Below, one piece after another: positions 46,839 to 56,565 of a stretch of DNA of 64,000 nt. The notes beneath the pieces were generated by a model that saw only the letters and a program-made list of their open reading frames with translations, did not search any database and was not told where the DNA came from. The position numbers and the translations under genes were made by a program. Numbering within the stretch: the stretch's first letter is position 1; the number at the start of each line of letters is the position of its first letter. Source of the stretch: Sediminibacterium ginsengisoli (lineage in GTDB: Bacteria > Bacteroidota > Bacteroidia > Chitinophagales > Chitinophagaceae); assembly GCA_945901845.1 (NCBI GenBank), contig CAMDLR010000003.1, positions 62,001 through 126,000 of the forward strand, given 5' to 3'.

Positions 46839-46868
46839 AAAAAAAACCAGCCTCCGAAGGAGGCTGGT
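46839..46868 (-). terminator. Rho-independent terminator of the DUF1573 gene
   Basis: Read leftward, a 10-bp perfect stem (arms 46859-46868 and 46846-46855) closes with a CUUCGG-type tetraloop and runs into eight U residues. It lies 26 bases after the DUF1573 stop. Confidence 0.9.
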
Positions 46869-46893
46869 AACATATTTCTATAAATCTTAACAA

Positions 46894-47271
46894 TTATTTT
46901 TTTGGAGCCACTACCTCACCACTAATGGTTAAAATGATAGGCTCTGTCACACCAACTAATTTAACAGTAACACGCTTTGTAAAAGCACCCATGCTAGCTG
47001 CATTGTAGGTTACTTTGACAGTGCTTGATTTGCCTTTTAAAATAGGTTCTTTGGTTACTTCTGGAGTAGTGCAACCACATTCTGCAGTGCAATATTCAAC
47101 AACCGCAGGCTTTGCGCCTGTATTGGTAAAGTTAAAAACGTGCGTTACTGGGGTGCCTTGCGCAATTTTACCAAAGTTAAAAGACCCTTCAGAAAATTTA
47201 ATGTCTTGTTGTGCAAAAACGCTAGTTGAAACCGTAATGGCTAATAAAGTAAGTGCTAAAATCTTTTTCAT
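46894..47271 (-). CDS. DUF1573 periplasmic protein
   Basis: 125 residues from ATG 47271; a start at 47295 would add eight residues before the signal peptide. The signal peptide is about 1-20. The remainder is one Ig-like DUF1573 domain: 'FNFGKIAQGTPVTHVFNFTNTGAKPAVVEY', a conserved Cys pair region 'CTAECGCTTPE', then 'KGKSSTVKVTYNA'. Such proteins are common in Bacteroidota and of unknown function. It has its own strong terminator, so it is a single-gene unit. Confidence 0.88.
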   Translation of the reverse strand: MKKILALTLLAITVSTSVFAQQDIKFSEGSFNFGKIAQGTPVTHVFNFTNTGAKPAVVEYCTAECGCTTPEVTKEPILKGKSSTVKVTYNAASMGAFTKRVTVKLVGVTEPIILTISGEVVAPKK

Positions 47272-47436
47272 ATAAGTGCTTTGTTTAAAGTACACTGTAA
47301 AAGTATTATATATAGTTCAATTTAGAGCCAAAATAGCCTTAAAAAAAGGCTAAACCGTTAAAAAACGGGGTTGTTAAGGGTAGTTTGGATTTATCCCCAA
47401 AACTAAAATTCCCCTGTTCTATTGCTTTCCGAATGT

Positions 47437-47444
47437 TATTTTTG
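47437..47444 (+). promoter_or_regulatory. Candidate -7 element next to the E1 start
   Basis: TATTTTTG is an exact match to the Bacteroidota -7 consensus TAnnTTTG, ending 4 bases before the ATG at 47449. If used, transcription would begin at or next to the start codon. No TTG -33 box at the usual distance was found. Confidence 0.3.
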
Positions 47445-47448
47445 CTTC

Positions 47449-49833
47449 ATGAACGCAACCGCTTTGCCAGAGCCCCAAGCCGAGATGTTATCCTTTGAAG
47501 GATTCCGTAATACGGTGATAGAGGATTATAAGATTTCCCTCATTAGTAGGGAGGTTAGTTTGCTGGGTAGAAGGGAAGTATTGACAGGTAAAGCCAAGTT
47601 TGGTATTTTTGGTGACGGTAAAGAAGTAGCGCAAGTTGCGCTGGCAAAATATTTTAAGAACGGAGATTTCAGATCTGGATATTATAGAGATCAAACTTTC
47701 ATGTTTGCTGCGGGTATGGCAAGTGTAGAACAATATTTTTCTCAATTGTTTGCAGACCCTGATGGCAACAATGATATTTTTTGTGCGGGTAGACAAATGA
47801 GTTCTCATTTTGTTACACCAACCGTAGATAAAAATGGCAACTGGTTAGATCTAGTAAATAAAAAAAACACATCTGCAGATATGGCGCCTACAGCAGGCCA
47901 AATGCCCCGTGCATTGGGTCTAGCTTTTGCATCGAAATGTTTTAGAGAAGCGCAACAAAAAAATCAATCGGAGCATACGCATTTAAGTAATCAGGGTAAC
48001 GAAATTTGTTTTTGTACCATTGGTGATGCAAGTACTTCGGAAGGACACTTTTGGGAATCAATGAATGCGGCAGCAGTTTTGCAAGTTCCACTCGCAGTTT
48101 TTGTTTGGGATGATGGGTATGGCATTTCTGTCCCTAAAAATTTACAAACTACAAAGAGTTCGATTTCTGATGCGCTTGCGGGTATGCAAAAATTAGCAGA
48201 CACCAACGGTATCGAAATATACAAAGTAAAAGCCTGGGATTATGCCGGCATGTGTGAAGTGTTTGAAGAAGGACTACAAAAAATTAGAGACACGCATACG
48301 CCAGCACTTTTTCATATCGAAGAGGTAACGCAGCCGCAGGGCCATTCTACAAGTGGTAGCCACGAGCGTTACAAATCTGCAGAGCGTTTAGCGTGGGAAA
48401 AAAACTGGGATTGTATAAAAAAAATGCGTGAGTGGATGTTAGCGTCTGGCCTCGCAACAATTACCGAATTAAATAATGTAGAAATAGAAGCAAAAGAGTA
48501 TGTAAAAGAGGCTAAAGCAAATGCATGGGAAAAATTTATTGGTCCTATTCAAACGCAGGCGCAAGAAGCTGTTCAAATCATTAACGGGCTACAAGTACTT
48601 CATCCAGCAGTACAACAAATTATTTCCGAATTATCAAGTACTAAGGAACCACTTCGTAGAGATGTTTTAAAAGCGCTTGCGCTCGTAAGTGATGCTGCTG
48701 TTGGAGTTAAAGGTGTCGAAAAAGTAAAGGAGTATGCGGCGCAATTAAAGCATGAAGCAGCTGGTCTATTCAATACCTATCTATACAACGAAGGTCCAAA
48801 ATCGGCACTCCGTGTACCTGCATTGCAGGCTACATACGCTGCTGATGCCCCAAGTGTAAATGCTTACGAAGTACTAAATAAATATTTTGATGCACTCTTT
48901 GTTAGCAACAGTAAAGTGTATGCTTTTGGAGAAGACGTTGGATTTATTGGAGATGTAAACCAAGGCTTTGCAGGACTTCAAGAAAAGCATGGCGCTGACC
49001 GAATTTCTGATACTGGTATCAGAGAGCTTACAATTGTAGGACAAGCCGTGGGTATGGCTGTTAGAGGATTAAGGCCCATTGCAGAAATTCAGTACTTAGA
49101 CTATTTACTCTATGGTTTACAACCCTTGAGTGATGATGTTGCTACCACGCATTATAGAACCAATGGACAACAAAGTTGCCCTGTAATTATTAGAACAAGA
49201 GGGCATAGACTAGAAGGAATTTGGCACAGTGGATCACCTATGGGGATGATTGTAAATGCACTCCGAGGCATGTATGTTTGTGTGCCCCGCAATATGGTGC
49301 AAGCGGCAGGCATGTACAATACAATTTTAGAATCTAACGATCCGGCAATCGTTATTGAATGTTTAAATGGTTACCGACTAAAAGAAAAATTACCCAATAA
49401 TTTATTGGAATTTAAAGTGCCATTGGGCGTGCCAGAAATTATCAATGAAGGAACCGATATTACCATTGTTTCATACGGTTCTATGCTCCGTATTATTGAA
49501 GAGGCGGTTGTTCGTTTAGCCGGTGAAGGAATTTCTGTAGAGCTTATTGATGTACAAACCTTGCTTCCATTTGATATCAACCATAGTATTGTAAAATCAT
49601 TGCAAAAAACCAATCGAATTTTATTTGTAGATGAAGATGTGCCTGGTGGTGCTACTGCCTATATGTTTAACCATGTTATGGAAGAGCAAGGTGGTTACAA
49701 GTGGTTAGACGCAAGCCCTAAAACCCTTGCTGCAAAAGCACATAGACCAGCATATGGTAGCGATGGAGATTACTTTAGTAAGCCCAATACAGAGGATGTA
49801 ATTGAAGCGGTGAGAGCTGTTATAGCAGAATAA
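47449..49833 (+). CDS. Fused E1 alpha/beta 2-oxoacid dehydrogenase
   Basis: 794 residues from ATG 47449. Residues about 20-350 are the E1 alpha part: thiamine diphosphate motif beginning 'GDASTSEGHFWESMN' and 'HSTSGSHERYKS', with 'RDQTFMFAAGM' earlier. Residues about 465-794 are the E1 beta part: 'FGEDVGFIGDVNQGFAGLQ', 'PIAEIQYLDYL' and 'VDEDVPGGATAYM'. The fusion of both subunits is common in Bacteroidota and normally acts on branched-chain 2-oxoacids (or pyruvate) within a dehydrogenase complex. E2 and E3 are not encoded here. Convergent with yebC, 15 bases apart. Confidence 0.92.
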   Translation: MNATALPEPQAEMLSFEGFRNTVIEDYKISLISREVSLLGRREVLTGKAKFGIFGDGKEVAQVALAKYFKNGDFRSGYYRDQTFMFAAGMASVEQYFSQLFADPDGNNDIFCAGRQMSSHFVTPTVDKNGNWLDLVNKKNTSADMAPTAGQMPRALGLAFASKCFREAQQKNQSEHTHLSNQGNEICFCTIGDASTSEGHFWESMNAAAVLQVPLAVFVWDDGYGISVPKNLQTTKSSISDALAGMQKLADTNGIEIYKVKAWDYAGMCEVFEEGLQKIRDTHTPALFHIEEVTQPQGHSTSGSHERYKSAERLAWEKNWDCIKKMREWMLASGLATITELNNVEIEAKEYVKEAKANAWEKFIGPIQTQAQEAVQIINGLQVLHPAVQQIISELSSTKEPLRRDVLKALALVSDAAVGVKGVEKVKEYAAQLKHEAAGLFNTYLYNEGPKSALRVPALQATYAADAPSVNAYEVLNKYFDALFVSNSKVYAFGEDVGFIGDVNQGFAGLQEKHGADRISDTGIRELTIVGQAVGMAVRGLRPIAEIQYLDYLLYGLQPLSDDVATTHYRTNGQQSCPVIIRTRGHRLEGIWHSGSPMGMIVNALRGMYVCVPRNMVQAAGMYNTILESNDPAIVIECLNGYRLKEKLPNNLLEFKVPLGVPEIINEGTDITIVSYGSMLRIIEEAVVRLAGEGISVELIDVQTLLPFDINHSIVKSLQKTNRILFVDEDVPGGATAYMFNHVMEEQGGYKWLDASPKTLAAKAHRPAYGSDGDYFSKPNTEDVIEAVRAVIAE

Positions 49834-49848
49834 TAAACCACAAAGGTA

Positions 49849-50571
49849 TTATCCCATATTATGGAACACCTTGTTTACATCTTCGTCTTCCTCTAAACGG
49901 TCAATTAATTTACTAATTTCTTCTGCTTGCTCATCAGTTACTGGAACAGTAGTACCCGGGATCCATTCAAACTCGGCGCTAATTACATTTAATTTTTTTG
50001 CCTCCAATTCTTTTTGAAGGTTACCAAAATCGGTAAAGGCGCATCTTAAAACAATAATAGGATTGTCGTTGTCGTCGTTACTTTCTCCAAGCTCGTCGAG
50101 GCCGTGGTCAATTAATTCTAATTCTAAATCATCCATCACAATACCTTCTGGATTTAATTTAAAAACACCCATTTTTTTAAATTGAAAACTTACGCTTCCG
50201 CTATTGCCCATGGTACCACCACCTTTGTTAAAATGACTTTTTACGTTTGCCACAGTTCTTACGTGGTTATCGGTAGCAGTTTCAACTAATATAGCTACAC
50301 CGTGTGGTGCATATCCCTCGTATAAAATTTCTTCGTAGTTAGAAGTGTCTTTGCCCATAGCGCGCTTAATGGCCGCTTCAACACGGTCTTTAGGCATACC
50401 TACACTACGTGCATTTTGGTAACATCTTCTTAAAGCAGGATTGTCGTCTGGATTGGGCCCACTCGATTTTACGGCAATTACAATTTCTTTACCAATGCGG
50501 GTAAATTGTTTTGCCATGCGATCAAAACGCTTGAACATGGTTGCTTTTCTAACCTCAAAAATCCTTCCCAT
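49849..50571 (-). CDS. yebC: YebC/TACO1-family protein
   Basis: 240 residues. The N-terminus '[30 protein letters not shown]' (in two parts) has the Bacteroidota form of YebC in place of GHSKW. '[28 protein letters not shown]', '[14 protein letters not shown]' and '[14 protein letters not shown]' are conserved. Members act either as transcriptional regulators or as translation factors relieving ribosome stalling at proline runs. Full length. A hairpin with a U-run precedes it, closing the upstream permease gene. Confidence 0.93.
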   Translation of the reverse strand: MGRIFEVRKATMFKRFDRMAKQFTRIGKEIVIAVKSSGPNPDDNPALRRCYQNARSVGMPKDRVEAAIKRAMGKDTSNYEEILYEGYAPHGVAILVETATDNHVRTVANVKSHFNKGGGTMGNSGSVSFQFKKMGVFKLNPEGIVMDDLELELIDHGLDELGESNDDNDNPIIVLRCAFTDFGNLQKELEAKKLNVISAEFEWIPGTTVPVTDEQAEEISKLIDRLEEDEDVNKVFHNMG

Positions 50572-50602
50572 AGTGTTGTATTAATATGTGCAAAAATACG
50601 GC

Positions 50603-50639
50603 AAAAAAAATAGTCCCGAAGGTCGGGACTATTTTTTTT
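50603..50639. terminator. Bidirectional hairpin terminator
   Basis: Stem agtcccga/tcgggact (50612-50619 and 50623-50630), a 3-base loop, then an A8 tract on the left and a T8 tract on the right, so it can stop transcription from both sides. It lies just after the permease stop (leftward) and upstream of yebC. Confidence 0.9.
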
Positions 50640-50654
50640 AATATAAGTACATAG

Positions 50655-52145
50655 TTAGTTTAACTTACTGTGTTTGCGGCTGTACACAAAGTATACAACG
50701 AGGCCTAAAATCATCCAGCCAAATGCTACTTTTAATGTTTGTCCGTCCAATGCAAAGATCATTGCAAGACAAATTAAAGCGCCTAAAATTGGAACTAATG
50801 GCACTAGCGGGGTCTTAAATGGTCTTTCCATTTCCGGTGATTTTACACGTAAAATCCAAATACCAACACTTACAAGTACAAAGGCAAATAAGGTACCAAA
50901 TGAAGTCAAATCTCCAGCTACGCTTCCTGGTACAAATGCCGCAAAAGCCCCTACAAATACAAATAAGATCCAGTTAGATTTATAAGGCGTGCGGTATTTA
51001 GGGTGTAATTCGGAAAACACTTTTGGTAATAAACCATCATTTGCCATAGAAAAAAATACGCGTGATTGTCCCATTAACATTACCAGTATCACCGATGAGA
51101 AACCTGCAAGAATGGCAATGGTTACAGCCTTCGCTAACCAACCATAACCTGGCATATATTCTGAAATGGCATAAGCTACTGATGCTTCTTTTCCTTTTGT
51201 AGGATCCACAAAATCTGTCCAAGGAGCAACGCCTGTTAATACATGTCCAAATAAGATGTATAAAATGGTACAAACAGCTAACGACCCAAGTATACCAATT
51301 GGCATATCTCTTTTTGGATTTTTTGCTTCCTGTGCTGCAGTTGAAACTGCATCAAAACCAATAAAGGCAAAAAATACGATCGCGGCACCGCCCAAAACCC
51401 CACCCCAGCCATGCTTAAACACACCCGAGTAATCTGCAATTACATTTTTGGCGCCATCTATAACCTTAGGCTGATCTGCAGGAATAAAATAAGGGTCATG
51501 ATTTGCAGGATCAATAAACTGCCATCCTAGAACTATAAATATTATAACAATAGCCACTTTTACAAATACAATAACTGCATTTACCATAGCAGACTCTTGT
51601 GTTCCTTTAATTAGCAACAAGGTTAATAATAATAAAATAATCAAAGCAGGTGCGTTCATAATACCATGTTGCACTGTACCATTAGCATTTGCAAAACTTT
51701 CAAATGGAGAGTGACACCATTCATACGGTATTCGGTCCCCCAGTAGCTTGTTTAAATATTCACTCCACGCAATAGAAACAGTTGCTGCTCCTAAAGCATA
51801 TTCCATAATTAATGCCCAACCAATAATCCATGCAACGGTTTCTCCCATGGTAACATAAGAGTATGCATAGGCACTACCTGAAATAGGGATCATGGCAGCA
51901 AACTCTGCGTAACATAAACCTGCAAATGCACAACCTATGGCTGCAATAATAAATGATATTGTAACGGCTGGTCCCGCAGCTTGTCCTGCAGCAGCTGCTG
52001 TTCTCACAAATAAACCTGCTCCAATAATTGCACCAACGCCTAAAGCAACAAGGTTACCTGCACCTAGTGTGCGTTTAAGGCCCTTACCACCATCTTCTGC
52101 TTGTGCTAACATGGCAGATAAATCCTTTTTTCTGAATAAACTCAT
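50655..52145 (-). CDS. APC-family amino acid permease
   Basis: 496 residues, about 12-14 membrane segments. The first segment holds the APC motif 'GVGAIIGAGLFV', and 'GFDAVSTAAQEAKNPKRDMPIGI' is the conserved loop of the cationic amino acid transporter group (GkApcT-like). It probably takes up a cationic or branched-chain amino acid. Single gene with its own terminator; divergent from the symporter gene. A start codon at 52145 gives a normal short cytosolic N-terminus. Confidence 0.9.
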   Translation of the reverse strand: MSLFRKKDLSAMLAQAEDGGKGLKRTLGAGNLVALGVGAIIGAGLFVRTAAAAGQAAGPAVTISFIIAAIGCAFAGLCYAEFAAMIPISGSAYAYSYVTMGETVAWIIGWALIMEYALGAATVSIAWSEYLNKLLGDRIPYEWCHSPFESFANANGTVQHGIMNAPALIILLLLTLLLIKGTQESAMVNAVIVFVKVAIVIIFIVLGWQFIDPANHDPYFIPADQPKVIDGAKNVIADYSGVFKHGWGGVLGGAAIVFFAFIGFDAVSTAAQEAKNPKRDMPIGILGSLAVCTILYILFGHVLTGVAPWTDFVDPTKGKEASVAYAISEYMPGYGWLAKAVTIAILAGFSSVILVMLMGQSRVFFSMANDGLLPKVFSELHPKYRTPYKSNWILFVFVGAFAAFVPGSVAGDLTSFGTLFAFVLVSVGIWILRVKSPEMERPFKTPLVPLVPILGALICLAMIFALDGQTLKVAFGWMILGLVVYFVYSRKHSKLN

Positions 52146-52290
52146 AATTTTTGGGTTTGATTTCTAATCAATTGATGTCGAAAAATAGTACTTTTTTCTC
52201 AAAATCGCCCTCATTTTTTACAAAAATGATGAACTGGGCAACTGCTTTTTTTTAGTACTTAAGTCTTATATTGCAATACTTATATACCTT

Positions 52291-53544
52291 ATGAAAAAAT
52301 CTAATAAATTAACCCTCTACATTGTAATTGCAATGGTTGCTGGGGTCATTCTTGGTTATTTTGTGCATCAAAATAGTGAGCCTGCATTTATTCAATCTTT
52401 CTCGAAAAATTTAAAGCTACTAACTACCATATTTTTAAGACTGGTTCAAATGATTATTGCGCCGCTTGTTTTTTCTACGCTTGTTGTAGGAATTGCCAAA
52501 TTAGGTGATTTAAAAACAGTTGGAAGAGTTGGAGGCAAAGCACTATTGTGGTTTTTCACAGCCTCGCTTATTAGTTTATTGATTGGACTCGTACTTGTTA
52601 ATGTGTTCCAGCCAGGAACAGGGATTGATTTAAGCAATGCCGATATGAGTGGTGCGCAAGAGCTAGTAGGCAAAACACAAGAGTTTAGTATTCAAAAATT
52701 TATAGAACACGTATTTCCAAAAAGTGTTGTTGACGCCATGGCCAATAACGAAATTTTACAACTTGTAATTTTTAGTATCTTTTTTGGTGTAGCAGCTGCC
52801 TCAATGGGTGAAAAAGCGTCTATTGTTGTTAAAGCTTTGGATGCTGTTGCGCACGTGATTTTAAAAATGGTAGGCTACGTAATGAATTTTGCACCACTTG
52901 GTGTGTTTGGTGCAATTGCTGCCGTGATTGCGACCAAAGGGCTTGACGTATTTGTTTTTTATGGCAAATACCTTTTGTATTTTATTATTGGTATCGCTAC
53001 ATTATGGGCTGTTCTTTTGTTGGTTGGCTTTTTAATTTTAGGCAAGCGTTTGCCAGGACTGTTAAAAGCGATTTCCCCGCCATTAATTATTGCATTTAGC
53101 ACCACCAGTAGCGAAGCGGTATTTCCTAAATTAACCGAAGAACTAGAAAAGTTTGGTTGCAAAGACAAAATTGTCTCTTTCATATTACCATTAGGCTATT
53201 CCTTTAATTTAGATGGTAGTATGATGTATATGACATTTGCTAGCCTTGCTATTGCACAAGCTTATGGCATTCATATCGATATTGGTACGCAGCTTACCAT
53301 GCTTATTGTACTCATGCTTACTAGTAAAGGTATTGCGGGTGTTCCGCGTGCATCACTTGTAGTGGTAACAGCTACTTGCGCGATGTTTAATATTCCGCCA
53401 GAAGGTATTGCGCTTATTTTGCCAATCGATCATTTTTGTGACATGTTTAGATCCGCTACCAATGTACTAGGTAATGCGCTTGCGACAAGTGCTGTAAGTA
53501 AATGGGAGGGCTCATTAGAAAATCCGACAGAAGTTACTGTTTAA
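52291..53544 (+). CDS. Dicarboxylate/amino acid:cation symporter (DAACS)
   Basis: 417 residues, family of GltP/DctA. HP1 motif 'FSTTSSEAVFPKLTEEL' and 'GYSFNLDGSMMYMTFA' are conserved; the usual NMDGT is NLDGS here, a variation that may alter sodium or substrate preference. 'SKGIAGVPRASLVVV' and 'PIDHFCDMFRSATNVLGNA' complete the transport core. It probably takes up glutamate, aspartate or C4-dicarboxylates. Starts 20 bases before DedA. Confidence 0.92.
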   Translation: MKKSNKLTLYIVIAMVAGVILGYFVHQNSEPAFIQSFSKNLKLLTTIFLRLVQMIIAPLVFSTLVVGIAKLGDLKTVGRVGGKALLWFFTASLISLLIGLVLVNVFQPGTGIDLSNADMSGAQELVGKTQEFSIQKFIEHVFPKSVVDAMANNEILQLVIFSIFFGVAAASMGEKASIVVKALDAVAHVILKMVGYVMNFAPLGVFGAIAAVIATKGLDVFVFYGKYLLYFIIGIATLWAVLLLVGFLILGKRLPGLLKAISPPLIIAFSTTSSEAVFPKLTEELEKFGCKDKIVSFILPLGYSFNLDGSMMYMTFASLAIAQAYGIHIDIGTQLTMLIVLMLTSKGIAGVPRASLVVVTATCAMFNIPPEGIALILPIDHFCDMFRSATNVLGNALATSAVSKWEGSLENPTEVTV

Positions 53545-53564
53545 CTAAATATTAAATTGTTGCC

Positions 53565-54239
53565 ATGTTCTTATTAGATGCTTTTCATTGGAGTCAATTA
53601 TTACAACCTCAGTTTTATATTGAGCATGGTGGTTTGTGGCTCATACTGCTCGTTGTATTTGCAGAAACTGGACTCTTTGCTGGCTTTTTTTTACCAGGAG
53701 ATAGTTTGCTTTTTGTAGCAGGTATTTATAGTACCAACTTAGCTGCAGAACTTTGGTCGACCGGCAATGAGTTCACTGATTTATTTTTATTGATGGGCCT
53801 TATTGCAGCTGCAGGTATTGCAGGTAACGCAACGGGCTATTGGTTTGGTAAAAAAGTAGGCCCTGCCATGTTTAGTTGGAAAGAAAATTTATTGTTTAAA
53901 AGAAAATATTTAATACAAGCCCAGGATTTTTACAATAAACATGGAGGCGGTGCTATTATTGTAGCTAGGTTTATTCCAATTGTAAGAACCTTTGCACCTA
54001 TTGTGGCTGGTATTGTTGGCATGGATCAAAAAAAGTTTGTGAGCTTTAATGTTATTGGATCCATTGCTTGGGTATTTAGCATGTTGTTTTCAGGCCACTT
54101 TTTACAGAAATGGATTTTAAGTGAGTTTGGTTTTGATTTAAAAAATCATTTAGAAATAATTGTATTGGGCATTGTATTTTTTACAACGGCACCTGTAATT
54201 ATTAAACTCTTTTTTGGAAAATCTAATAAAGCTTCATGA
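53565..54239 (+). CDS. DedA-family membrane protein
   Basis: 224 residues with about five hydrophobic segments. The DedA motif 'FFLPGDSLLFVAGIY' near residue 44 and 'VARFIPIVRTFAPIVAGIVGM' near 137 (with the conserved Arg residues) are diagnostic. DedA proteins support membrane homeostasis, with lipid flippase activity shown for relatives. It overlaps the next gene by 4 bases (ATGA). Confidence 0.92.
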   Translation: MFLLDAFHWSQLLQPQFYIEHGGLWLILLVVFAETGLFAGFFLPGDSLLFVAGIYSTNLAAELWSTGNEFTDLFLLMGLIAAAGIAGNATGYWFGKKVGPAMFSWKENLLFKRKYLIQAQDFYNKHGGGAIIVARFIPIVRTFAPIVAGIVGMDQKKFVSFNVIGSIAWVFSMLFSGHFLQKWILSEFGFDLKNHLEIIVLGIVFFTTAPVIIKLFFGKSNKAS

Positions 54240-55480
54240 CACAAGCAACAGAAAAAAAAATATCCATTTTTTCGCTTCCTGTTATTGTAGCAGCATTAGG
54301 TTATTTTGTTGACATCTACGATTTATTGTTGTTTACAATTGTTAAAAAAACAAGTATGCTCGGTGTAGGTTCTACAGAAGCCACACTTTTTGATGATAGC
54401 ACACGCGTTATTAATTGGCAAATGACGGGTCTTTTATTAGGCGGTATTATTTGGGGTATGCTCGCCGATAAAAAAGGCAGATTAAGTGTACTTTTTGGTT
54501 CTATCATTTTATATTCTACCGCCAATTTTGCAACAGGGTTTGTAACAAGTGTAGATCAATATGCTTGGGCTCGTTTTATTGGAGGCCTTGGCCTTGCCGG
54601 TGAACTTGGCGCAGGTATTACACTAGTAAGTGAACTGCTTCCTAAAAATAAAAGGGGCGTTGGCACTTCACTTGTGGCCGGTATTGGACTCTTTGGTGCC
54701 GTGGCTGCATACTTTACGTATCAGTACACACAGGATTGGCGTTTATGTTACAAAATAGGAGGCGTGCTTGGTATTTGCTTATTATTACTTCGCGTTAAAG
54801 TAGCTGAGTCTGGCATGTTTGCTACAGCAAAAGCTTCGGAAGTAGTAAAAGGAAACTTTTTCATGCTCATTAATAATGGCAAGCGCTTTAAAAAATATTT
54901 TGTTGCCATTTTAATTGGCTTACCAACTTGGTATGTGATTGGTATATTGCTCAATCAAAGTGATCGTTTTGGTAAAGCCATGTTTAATAGTATGACTATC
55001 GATTCTGGGAGAGCCATTATGTTTGGATATGTTGGTATCGCCGTTGGCGATATTTTAATAGGACTTGTCAGTCAATATTTTAAGAGTCGAAAAAAAGCAC
55101 TCCTTTTATTTTATGGATTTACCCTTGTTGGTTTGATCTTTTATTTTAGCGGGTTTAATAATTCTGATACCAGCATGTATTGGATTGCCTTGTGGCTAGG
55201 CTTTAGTACTGGTTTTTGGGCCATATTTGTAACCATGGGAGCAGAGCAGTTTGGCACCAATTTGCGCGCAACGGCTGCCACTACCATACCTAATATGGTG
55301 CGTGGAGCACTTCCTTTAATTAATATGCTCTTTTTAGATTTGTTTCAAAAATCATGGCACTGGTCCATTGTATATAGCGGCATTGTAACTGGTATTATTG
55401 TTATGTGTATTGCTTTTACAGCCTATGTCTTTACCGAAGAAACATTCCATAAAGATTTAGATTATATGGAACTGGACTAA
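54236..55480 (+). CDS. MFS transporter
   Basis: 414 residues, about 12 membrane segments. 'GYFVDIYDLLLFTIV' at the N-terminus and 'GMLADKKGRLSVLFGS' (the MFS A-motif) place it among metabolite:proton or sugar-type MFS proteins. 'GLAGELGAGITLVSELLPKNKRG' resembles the MHS subgroup. Substrate unknown. Its first codon lies in the DedA stop, so the two are coupled; a glycosyltransferase follows after 15 bases. Confidence 0.86.
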   Translation: MTQATEKKISIFSLPVIVAALGYFVDIYDLLLFTIVKKTSMLGVGSTEATLFDDSTRVINWQMTGLLLGGIIWGMLADKKGRLSVLFGSIILYSTANFATGFVTSVDQYAWARFIGGLGLAGELGAGITLVSELLPKNKRGVGTSLVAGIGLFGAVAAYFTYQYTQDWRLCYKIGGVLGICLLLLRVKVAESGMFATAKASEVVKGNFFMLINNGKRFKKYFVAILIGLPTWYVIGILLNQSDRFGKAMFNSMTIDSGRAIMFGYVGIAVGDILIGLVSQYFKSRKKALLLFYGFTLVGLIFYFSGFNNSDTSMYWIALWLGFSTGFWAIFVTMGAEQFGTNLRATAATTIPNMVRGALPLINMLFLDLFQKSWHWSIVYSGIVTGIIVMCIAFTAYVFTEETFHKDLDYMELD

Positions 55481-55495
55481 TCAATACATCCCAAA

Positions 55496-56506
55496 ATGAA
55501 ATTTTTAGTAATCCGCTTTTCTTCTATTGGAGACATCGTTTTAACAACGGCAGCTATTCGTTGTTTAAAACAGCAGGTGCCGGATGCAGAAATTCATTTT
55601 TTAACCAAAGAAAGCTTTAAGGCGGTAACAATTCATAATCCGTACATACATACTTTCCATTATTTTACTGAAGATCTTGGTGCTACCATTAAAGAATTAC
55701 AGCAAGAAAACTTTGATTATATCATTGATTTTCATAAAAACTTTAGAACCTGGCGTATTAAAACAGCACTAAAAGTGCCAGCATTAACGTATCAAAAATT
55801 AAGCTTTCATAAATTTTTATTGACAAAGCTTGGTATTAAAAATAAAATTCCTTCACGTCATATTGTAGACCGGTGCATCGATACACTAGCACCACTGGGT
55901 GTACAAAATGATGGCAAAGGGCTTGATTATTTTATTGCCCCAGAGAACCATATTAAAGCAGAAGACTTACCCACAGCGCATAGCGCTGGTTACGTAGCCG
56001 TTGTTATTGGGGCATCGTATGCCACCAAAAAAATGCCACTCCTAAAATTACAGCAGCTTTGTAAAAAAATTAATTTTCCTATTGTTTTAGTAGGTGGTAA
56101 AGAAGATGCCAAAGAAGGAGATGCTGTGGCCGCTATTGACTCAATAAAAATTTACAATGCCTGTGGTAAGTTTAGTTTAAACGAATCGGCAAGTATTGTT
56201 CAAAAGTCTCGTCTTGTTATTTCTCATGATACTGGCCTGCAATACATTGCTTGTGCCTTTAATAAACCCGTGCTGGCCATTTGGGGTGCCACGTCTCCTA
56301 TGCTTCAAGTAGCGCCTTATTATGGCGAAGCTTCTTTGCAGGCACTTGGTTTAAGTAAACCGCCGTATCAAAATTTTATCGTACCACATTTGTCTTGCCA
56401 ACCCTGTTCCAATTACGGCACAAAAAAATGCCCCAAAGGTCATTTTAATTGTATGATGCTACAAGACACGACAGCAATTGCTGCAGCCGTAGAAAAATAT
56501 TTATAG
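55496..56506 (+). CDS. Glycosyltransferase family 9 (heptosyltransferase-like)
   Basis: 336 residues. The N-terminal 'RFSSIGDIVLTTAAIRCLK' is typical of GT9, and a second Rossmann domain has 'VVIGASYATKKMP' and 'ISHDTGLQYIACAFNKPVLAIWG'. Near the C-terminus 'LSCQPCSNYGTKKCPKGHFNCM' is a Cys-rich stretch common in this family. It probably adds heptose or another sugar to the lipopolysaccharide core on the cytosolic face. Its acceptor cannot be named. Confidence 0.9.
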   Translation: MKFLVIRFSSIGDIVLTTAAIRCLKQQVPDAEIHFLTKESFKAVTIHNPYIHTFHYFTEDLGATIKELQQENFDYIIDFHKNFRTWRIKTALKVPALTYQKLSFHKFLLTKLGIKNKIPSRHIVDRCIDTLAPLGVQNDGKGLDYFIAPENHIKAEDLPTAHSAGYVAVVIGASYATKKMPLLKLQQLCKKINFPIVLVGGKEDAKEGDAVAAIDSIKIYNACGKFSLNESASIVQKSRLVISHDTGLQYIACAFNKPVLAIWGATSPMLQVAPYYGEASLQALGLSKPPYQNFIVPHLSCQPCSNYGTKKCPKGHFNCMMLQDTTAIAAAVEKYL

Positions 56507-56514
56507 ATATTGCT

Positions 56515-56550
56515 GGTTTGGTTAAACCTTTTTTTTTTGGTTTGGTCAAA
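56515..56550 (+). repeat. Imperfect 12-bp direct repeat upstream of the YHYH gene
   Basis: ggtttggttaaa (56515-56526) and ggtttggtcaaa (56539-56550) match at 11 of 12 positions, with starts 24 bases apart, and flank a T10 run. The second copy ends 15 bases before the YHYH ATG. It could be a pair of activator sites or chance in AT-rich DNA. Confidence 0.3.
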
Positions 56551-56565
56551 GTGTAAATTCGCCTT

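Noticed and set aside
52211..52229. 8-bp inverted repeat tcattttt/aaaaatga between permease and symporter
   Set aside because: Short, AT-rich and without other signals; not distinguishable from chance.
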